Virus record (IMG/VR): IMGVR_UViG_3300048837_002360
Span: 1 to 30,578 of that record
Length of the DNA: 30,578 bases
Strand: one strand, 5' to 3'
Source of the DNA: a virus
The position numbers were made by a program, and so were the translations under genes. How positions within the stretch are numbered: position 1 is the stretch's first letter; each line of letters opens with the position of its first letter. Of the stretch, positions 26,360-30,578 are shown piece by piece. The notes beneath the pieces are model-generated. The model saw only the letters and a program-made list of their open reading frames with translations, ran no database searches and was not told the origin of the DNA.

Positions 26360-27187
26360 TCAGTTCTCCTGGTTGGTTGCTTTGGGGCCGACGAAGCCGA
26401 TGACGGCCGGCGGTTCGATTTTCTTCTCGGGCTCAGGCTTGGAGTTGGAAGGGGTCGGGTGGGTTCGGCTCTTCGAGAAGTTCAGGCCCTCTACGAGTGC
26501 GGGCCAGGACAGCGGCACCTCCGTGGGCAGGCCGTAGCGGTTCTTCGCCAGAATGACGTTGGTGCCCTCGGTAAGCAGCACACGCTGGTTGCCGTCGCGG
26601 CGCGCGTACAGTACGCAGTCGGCCCATTCGATAAACGGCGGCGCGATCCAGTGCGGCAGGTCGGGGGACGCGAGATACTGATCGAACCCCTCGGGCGTCG
26701 TCAGTTTGGTGTTGGCCGCGTGGGCCAGGAGGATGATGGCTGCGCCCGTGTCGGCGATGGCATTGAGCATCGGCAGCAGATCGCGGTAGACGATGTTGGC
26801 GACGATTTCTCGTGCTTTGAAGTACCCGCCGTGGGCGGTGCCCAGCGTGTTGGTGATGTCGTTGGGCGATTTACCATCAAGGTCCAGGACCACGTGCTCG
26901 ACGATTCGCTGGACCATCCAGTCGATGGTGTCGATGGCCAGGGCCTGGGGCGCGTCGGACTTGTCCAGGCTCGCTAACTCGCTGAGCCACTGGCGTATCT
27001 GCGGCCAGGACTTCAGGTACGGCGTGCGGATGAGCCCCGGCACGGCGCCGGCGCCGTTCTCACAGTCAAGCAACACCGCGTTGGCCGAGGCCGCGAAGGT
27101 TGTCTTCCCGACACCCGGCTGGCCGTAGACGATCATCTTGGGCGGTGCGGGGGAGGTGCTCTTGATCAGCGAGTTCATCAGGGCCAT
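26360..27187 (-). CDS. RecA-like ATPase (Sak4/AAA_24-type)
   Basis: This 275-residue protein has Walker A GQPGVGKTT (22-30), a Walker B-like strand near residue 85 (ALAIDTID) and a downstream AAIILLAHA strand. This fits the phage Sak4/AAA_24 single-domain recombinase or ATPase group, which cooperates with SSB proteins in annealing or strand exchange. ATG 27187 has AAGGAA eight bases upstream; longer forms toward 27379 run through the tRNA-like element. A Pro/Lys/Glu-rich tail follows the core. The next gene encodes the DUF669 SSB. Confidence 0.82.
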   Translation of the reverse strand: MALMNSLIKSTSPAPPKMIVYGQPGVGKTTFAASANAVLLDCENGAGAVPGLIRTPYLKSWPQIRQWLSELASLDKSDAPQALAIDTIDWMVQRIVEHVVLDLDGKSPNDITNTLGTAHGGYFKAREIVANIVYRDLLPMLNAIADTGAAIILLAHAANTKLTTPEGFDQYLASPDLPHWIAPPFIEWADCVLYARRDGNQRVLLTEGTNVILAKNRYGLPTEVPLSWPALVEGLNFSKSRTHPTPSNSKPEPEKKIEPPAVIGFVGPKATNQEN

Positions 27188-27242
27188 GGGTTTGTTCCTT
27201 CGTGCGGCCTCGTAGGCCTGTTGTTCGTTGCCGACGGTCAAA

Positions 27243-27334
27243 GGCAGCCGCGGGAGTCGAACCCGCACCCCCCCGGAAGTTCGCGCAAGTGGCGATTCTC
27301 GAGGGGGCCCCACTCCGGGGGCGGGGGGGCTGCC
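27243..27334 (-). pseudogene. Degenerate tRNA-Ser(CGA)-like element
   Basis: Read on the minus strand, 92 bases are bounded by the complementary acceptor arms GGCAGCC and GGCTGCC. A perfect T-arm (GCGGG, TTCGACT, CCCGC) lies directly before the 3' arm. The length fits a class II tRNA. A CTCGAGA loop (anticodon CGA) is followed by ATCGCC, but the 5' stem strand that should read GGCGAT is GGCCCC, so the anticodon arm does not form. The D-arm is a poor C-run. Two dispersed-motif-like stretches, CCCCCGGA and TCCGGGGG, pair with each other and disrupt the cloverleaf. It is probably a pseudo-tRNA altered by G/C expansion. The rest of 27188-27408 holds no gene. Confidence 0.5.
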
Positions 27335-27408
27335 GAGGTGCGCCCGGGGGGTGGCCGTCGCGTGTGGTGGACCCGCCACAAGCCGCCCGGGCGCGAAGAG
27401 ATGCTTAT

Positions 27409-28218
27409 TCAGGCCACTTCGAGCACACGGACCCCCTTAAAGCCGGTGGGCCAGTGGTCGTTTGCCCAGCAGTCGCGTAGCCGACGGATCGCCGATTCGT
27501 TTTCACGCTGAGCGATGTCGAGCGTGTCGTCGCCGACGCGCCAGACACCGCAGCGGAAGGGTTCTTTCTTCTCAACGGCGACGAGGTGGACCGGGACCCT
27601 CTCGCCGGCCAGGACTTCACCCAGCACCGCACGATAAAAAGCCATCTGTCGGTGGTAGCCGTACCGCCGGGCATCGGCTTCAAACCAGGTCAGGTCGTCG
27701 CAGGTCTTAAAGTCCACGATGCCGCGGTGCGGATGGACCCAGTCGATCCGGATCTGGCACGGCGTCTGGCAATAGTCGGTGCGGATCACGCCTTCGGAAC
27801 GGCCGTAAAGAAGCAGGTCGACGGCCTCGTCGTTCATGGCCACGCCGCTGGCCATCTGCTCGATCAGGTCTACTTGGTCATGCGACAAGACAGGCTTGCC
27901 CTGCGCATATGCCCACTCGGCGAAGGCCTTCGTGTTCGAACCGAACGGCTTGTTGGTCTTTGGGTTGATCGGGCCGCCGAGAGAGAACTGGGTTTCGTAG
28001 GCGTCGCGGCCTTCGAGGATGCGAACGTGCGCGGCACGGCCGATCAAGTAACTGGGCGAGTCGGTGTCCGCGATTAGGCCAAGCGACTTCTTGCGGTACA
28101 GCCACGGACACTTGATGAAGTCCAGCAACTGGTGACTGCTTAGGTAGCGGCCGGCCTTGCTGTGGTACTCGTCGGCCGGCTCGGCCTCGAAGATATTCAG
28201 GTCAATGCTCAGTTCCAT
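27409..28218 (-). CDS. PD-(D/E)XK exonuclease (RecB/lambda-exonuclease-like)
   Basis: This 269-residue protein has the RecB-type features YLSSHQLLDFIKCPWLYRKK, GRAAHVRILEG (the conserved histidine) and IDWVHPHRGIVDFKTCDD, giving the D...D-x-K core. It resembles PDDEXK-like exonucleases found beside SSB and Sak4-type proteins in phages. It would resect double-strand ends to single strands for annealing. GGACGA precedes the ATG. The 22-bp repeat and a G-run tract lie upstream and may control it. It is the first gene of the recombination-replication run. Confidence 0.85.
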   Translation of the reverse strand: MELSIDLNIFEAEPADEYHSKAGRYLSSHQLLDFIKCPWLYRKKSLGLIADTDSPSYLIGRAAHVRILEGRDAYETQFSLGGPINPKTNKPFGSNTKAFAEWAYAQGKPVLSHDQVDLIEQMASGVAMNDEAVDLLLYGRSEGVIRTDYCQTPCQIRIDWVHPHRGIVDFKTCDDLTWFEADARRYGYHRQMAFYRAVLGEVLAGERVPVHLVAVEKKEPFRCGVWRVGDDTLDIAQRENESAIRRLRDCWANDHWPTGFKGVRVLEVA

Positions 28219-28265
28219 CGTGTGCTTCGTCCTATGTGGCGTTGCCGTGTGCAGTGATCTTCGCG

Positions 28266-28300
28266 ACCCCGGCCCCCGGCCCCCGGCCCCCGCCCCCGTC
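28266..28300. repeat. G/C-run tract upstream of the exonuclease gene
   Basis: The plus strand is a chain of GACCCCGGCCCCCGGCCCCC units ending CGTCCCCGGAG, so the minus strand has at least six G-runs in about 35 bases. It could form a G-quadruplex in the transcript leader of the exonuclease operon. A tiny minus-strand frame of about 31 codons crosses it but is not supported as a gene. Confidence 0.55.
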
Positions 28301-28361
28301 CCCGGAGAGCCTCGAAGGCTTCGGCATCCTTGCCTTGGCCTCCGAGGCCCTCAACGCGTCT

Positions 28362-28383
28362 TCCCCTCTCTGGTTACCTATGC
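28362..28383 (-). promoter_or_regulatory. 22-bp repeat upstream of recombination operon (copy 2)
   Basis: This is identical to 7798-7819. It lies 144 bases before the exonuclease start and 23 bases after the sigma-like gene stop, oriented toward the exonuclease operon. A promoter read by the adjacent sigma-like protein is one possible reading. Confidence 0.5.
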
Positions 28384-28405
28384 AAACCGGCGCAGGCCGT
28401 CCCGA

Positions 28406-28987
28406 TTAAGCGCGTCCGAGGCCGGCTTTCTCGAACTCTCTGCGCAGGCGGTCACGGGCGTTGGTGACCTGCCGCCACGAGACGCCTCGCATGCGCGCGG
28501 TCGCCTTCAGGCCGTGTTTGGCGATGCTCAGGAGCAGGTCGCGGTCGTCGGGATCGAGCTTGGACATCACGAACTCGACCGCTTCACGCAGTTCGAGCAG
28601 CTCTGTGTCAGACTTGTGGTACGTCTGAGTGCGGCGCTGGCCGTCGTCTTCTAGCAGCACGTGGCCGAGGTGGGTGGTCTCGTCCTCGTGCTCGACCATC
28701 GTGCGTTCAAGAGAGACAGCTTTTTTGTCTTCGCGCCGCTTGAGGCAGTCATGGTGGCGCAGCTGCATCGCCACCCAGGTGTTGACCAACTGGGTGACGA
28801 ACGCTTCGAGGTTGCCGCGCTGCGGGTCGAACAGGTGCGCCTTCTCCAGCAGGTGCAGGCGCATACCCTGCCGCATATCGTCGTAGTCTGAGTACGAGAA
28901 ATCCGTCCGCCGGCAGAGCTGGCGGGCTTTGATGTGGATGAGGGTTTGTGTATAGGTGGCGGCAAGCAGGTCGTGGTTTTGCGTCAT
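28406..28987 (-). CDS. Sigma-70-like (region 2/region 4) transcription factor
   Basis: This 193-residue protein has a helical first part, SYSDYDDMRQGMRLHLLEKAHLFDPQRGNLEAFVTQLVNTWV, resembling sigma region 2. The C-terminal helix-turn-helix (DRDLLLSIAKHGLKATARMRGVSWRQVTNARDRLRREF) resembles region 4. ATG 28987 has GGAGA at the right spacing. The two 22-bp repeats upstream of other phage operons could be its targets, but no experiment supports this. Phage-encoded sigma-like factors often switch on late or middle genes. Confidence 0.68.
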   Translation of the reverse strand: MTQNHDLLAATYTQTLIHIKARQLCRRTDFSYSDYDDMRQGMRLHLLEKAHLFDPQRGNLEAFVTQLVNTWVAMQLRHHDCLKRREDKKAVSLERTMVEHEDETTHLGHVLLEDDGQRRTQTYHKSDTELLELREAVEFVMSKLDPDDRDLLLSIAKHGLKATARMRGVSWRQVTNARDRLRREFEKAGLGRA

Positions 28988-29061
28988 GGCGTGTCTCCGT
29001 GCCGTGGGCGGAGACCGCGATGGGTGCAGACCAGATGCGCAAACCGATAACACCGACACAA

Positions 29062-29125
29062 AAGCGGAGCGTTGTGTTGCGCCTTGCCCCGATGGGGCTG
29101 GCTGCACCCACAACGACCTCCGCTT
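29062..29125. repeat. Long imperfect inverted repeat with nested hairpin
   Basis: The arms AAGCGGAGCGTTGTG (29062-29076) and CACAACG-AC-CTCCGCTT (29109-29125) pair over 15 bases with one two-base bulge. Inside lies a second hairpin, GCCCC (29086-29090) with GGGGC (29094-29098) around GAT. No gene covers the interval 28988-29165. It could be a regulator site or a structured leader for the sigma-like gene. Confidence 0.65.
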
Positions 29126-29165
29126 GGCGGTCAGTGCGTTATCTGGTGAATGAAAAAGTTGTTCG

Positions 29166-29582
29166 TTACGGCATACGGGGCGTCAGCCCGGCTTCGACGG
29201 TTGGGTGCTCTACTAATCCGGGGTAATCCAGGGGTATCCGGGTATTCCGGGGGGGGCAGGGTGTGGTGATGCTCATCCGAGTCGGCAGGCCGTGGGCAAC
29301 GACGATGGACTCGACACGGCCGTGTCCGAGCTGACCCATGCGGCGTAGCAGGCAACGCACCTGCGCCTTAAGCGCGTAGTCCGTGGCGATCGCGATCCCG
29401 CCATCCTCGGCGTCCTCGTGTTCGAGCTTGAACTCGCGGACGACCCGGGGCGGCGGCGAAAAGACCGGCTGGCCGGCCTGAACGATTAACTGCTCGATCC
29501 GCCCGAAGCCGATCTCGCTCATCAGGTCCACCAGCTCACGCTGGGCCCGCCGCAGTTGCCGGTACCGCAGTTCAGTGCCCAC
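29166..29582 (-). CDS. Phage protein with an internal duplicated motif, function unknown
   Basis: This roughly 138-residue protein starts at GTG 29582, overlapping the HTH gene by 11 bases, with AAGGGG upstream. Two related segments occur: MSEIGFGRIEQLIVQAGQPVF and MGQLGHGRVESIVVAHGLPTRM, sharing the pattern GxGRxExxVxxGxP. Each is preceded by a helix (RAQRELVDL, KAQVRCLLRR), so the protein seems built from two copies of one unit. The C-terminal tail (PRNTRIPLDYPGLVEHPT) is encoded by TATCCGGGG-like tandem repeats. No family is recognised. Confidence 0.6.
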   Translation of the reverse strand: MGTELRYRQLRRAQRELVDLMSEIGFGRIEQLIVQAGQPVFSPPPRVVREFKLEHEDAEDGGIAIATDYALKAQVRCLLRRMGQLGHGRVESIVVAHGLPTRMSITTPCPPRNTRIPLDYPGLVEHPTVEAGLTPRMP

Positions 29583-29790
29583 CCCGCACCCCCTTGGCCT
29601 GCCCGGCCAGTTCGGGCTTACCGCCGTTGGCCACAAACTGCTGCACATCGCCGACCGGGATCCGCCACCGTCCGCCGGTGCGGAACGCCCGCGGGAAGCA
29701 GCCCTTACTGAGCAGTCGGGTGACGGTATTGCGGTGCAGTTGGAGGGTGACCTCCACGTCGGTCTTGGTCAGGAATCGCTCCACTCGCAT
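29572..29790 (-). CDS. Excisionase/AlpA-like helix-turn-helix protein
   Basis: This 72-residue protein reads MRVERFLTKTDVEVTLQLHRNTVTRLLSKGCFPRAFRTGGRWRIPVGDVQQFVANG, the HTH_17/MerR-type DNA-binding domain of excisionases and small phage regulators. GGAG lies nine bases upstream of the ATG. It faces away from the repressor gene across a shared control region, as in many lysis-lysogeny switches, so a Cro-, Cox- or Xis-like role is plausible. No integrase is seen nearby. Confidence 0.75.
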   Translation of the reverse strand: MRVERFLTKTDVEVTLQLHRNTVTRLLSKGCFPRAFRTGGRWRIPVGDVQQFVANGGKPELAGQAKGVRGGH

Positions 29791-29807
29791 TTTTGCTTAC
29801 TCCGCGG

Positions 29808-29914
29808 TTGACTTGTTTGGTATATGTTCGGTATCATAATGCGAGAATGTGCGGACGCAAGGGGCCTAATCGATAAAAATGAATGACTTGTGCAGGCACG
29901 TGCACTCTGGTGCA
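29808..29914 (+). promoter_or_regulatory. Repressor promoter and operator candidates
   Basis: TTGACT (29808-29813) and TATCAT (29832-29837) form a -35/-10 pair with an 18-base spacer, facing the repressor gene. The direct repeats GGTAT flank the spacer. Downstream, GTGCA (29890-29894) and TGCAC (29901-29905) form an inverted repeat with a six-base spacer, and a further GTGCA is at 29910-29914. These may be operator half-sites for autoregulation. The opposite strand presumably carries the HTH gene promoter. Confidence 0.55.
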
Positions 29915-29930
29915 GAAAGGGGCAAAGAAA

Positions 29931-30578
29931 ATGTCACCGATCGGCGAGACCATCAAACGCCTCCGCGAGGAACGGGGCTGGACGCAGGCCGAACTCGGTC
30001 AGCGCGTGGGTGTTGATGGCACCAACATCGCGCGCCGGGAGACCGGCCGAACACGTGTGAAAGCCGACGAACGTTTCCGTTTCGCCAATGCGTTCGGGAT
30101 GAGCGTGGTCGAGTTCGACGAACACTGGCGAACTTGGGGGATTACCCGTACGCGGGGCGATGCCGGCATCCCGATCATCAACCGGGCACCGGCCGGCGAA
30201 GTGATCGACTACGAAGAATACGGCGTCGATTCCGGCCAGGGATTTGAGTACGTCGACCGGGGTGATATTCAGGACGAGCTGGCGTTCGGCGTGATCGTGG
30301 TGGGGGACTCGATGGAGCCCCGGCTAACCGAGGGCGACTATCTGATCCTCAGCTACTGCGACCCGTACCGTGACGACGGGAAGCTGACCCCGGGCAAGAT
30401 CGTCTTTGTGCGATTCGCCGAAGACTGGCGCGGCGGGTGTACGCTGGCGAGGTTCTTCCTGGAGGAGGATGGGCGGATCCGGCTTCAGAAGGATAATCCC
30501 GCGTATGCGCCGATCGTTTGCGATCGTAGAGAACTTCAGAGCGTCGCGGTGGCTATTGAACGTCGGGAAAAGCTGTAA
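29931..30578 (+). CDS. XRE-S24 (CI/LexA-type) phage repressor, apparently lacking the catalytic lysine
   Basis: This 215-residue protein has an N-terminal XRE helix-turn-helix (IGETIKRLREERGWTQAELGQRVGVDGTNIARRETGR) and a C-terminal S24 peptidase-like domain. The nucleophile is Ser127 (VVGDSMEP) and the likely cleavage pair is Ala88-Gly89 (RAPAGE). At the place of the catalytic lysine, where LexA has VTVKRL, the sequence reads CTLARF, so residue 173 is alanine. This predicts impaired RecA-assisted autocleavage. ATG 29931 has AAGGGG upstream. It is the only plus-strand gene of the right end and would maintain lysogeny by blocking the divergent HTH gene. The stop codon coincides with the end of the window. 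Confidence 0.85.
   Translation: MSPIGETIKRLREERGWTQAELGQRVGVDGTNIARRETGRTRVKADERFRFANAFGMSVVEFDEHWRTWGITRTRGDAGIPIINRAPAGEVIDYEEYGVDSGQGFEYVDRGDIQDELAFGVIVVGDSMEPRLTEGDYLILSYCDPYRDDGKLTPGKIVFVRFAEDWRGGCTLARFFLEEDGRIRLQKDNPAYAPIVCDRRELQSVAVAIERREKL

Noticed and set aside
26051-26977. Plus-strand frame of about 308 codons
   Set aside because: It is antisense to the SSB and ATPase genes, which carry clear motifs.
28219-28270. Tiny frame of about 31 codons before the exonuclease gene
   Set aside because: It is produced by the G-run tract and has no ribosome binding site or family signal.

Overview
The window is almost certainly the greater part of a temperate, tailed (siphovirus-like, HK97-fold) phage or prophage from a GC-rich bacterium. 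Most genes lie on the minus strand in long, tightly overlapping runs, with start/stop junctions of the GTGA, ATGA and TAATG type. A planctomycete-type host is plausible: the small KOW-like plus HARE-HTH protein, the head-module small proteins and the LamG-like structural protein resemble families I associate with Planctomycetota prophages. This is inference, because no host marker gene is present.

Layout, left to right. 1-3837 (minus): a LamG-like structural protein cut by the window edge, two small tail/structural proteins, an exported glycoside-hydrolase-like protein beside a holin-like protein, a head-completion-like protein and a DUF2190 decoration protein. 3891-7775 (minus): a prohead-protease/major-capsid fusion, the portal and a small head protein. 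8070-9829 (plus): an AbiEi/AbiEii type IV toxin-antitoxin pair inserted inside the head module behind three palindromes. 9773-12573 (minus): a zinc-ribbon protein, the terminase large subunit and a terminase-small-like protein. 12710-14740 (plus): a cassette of six small genes, including a HARE-HTH protein, ended by a strong terminator. 14861-15804 (plus): an AbrB/MazE-type protein followed by a HhH-GPD glycosylase-like protein behind its own palindromic operator.

15786-17216 (minus) is a ParB-like/DNA methyltransferase fusion. 17217-17710 has no credible gene. It holds two strong hairpins and at least six exact copies or near copies of an 11-mer (CTTCCTTCACC) in both orientations, and is a candidate replication origin. 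17711-28218 (minus) is replication and recombination: prim-pol/helicase, DEAH helicase interrupted by a 347-residue LAGLIDADG intein in its Walker A motif, metallophosphoesterase, DUF4406-DUF6378 protein, RusA, a small membrane protein, DUF669 SSB, RecA-like ATPase and PD-(D/E)XK exonuclease. A plus-strand PGN_0703-like nuclease sits between primase and helicase, and a degenerate tRNA-Ser-like element sits between ATPase and exonuclease. 28406-30578 is control: a sigma-like protein, an uncharacterised protein with an internal repeat, an excisionase-like HTH protein and a divergently transcribed XRE-S24 repressor.

Two sequence-level signals cut across the gene map. The 10-mer CCCCCGGAAG occurs 12 times exactly on both strands and in all reading contexts, often beside G/C-run expansions. 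A 22-bp sequence is repeated perfectly upstream of both the head operon and the recombination operon. No integrase or attachment site is visible here; they may lie outside the window.
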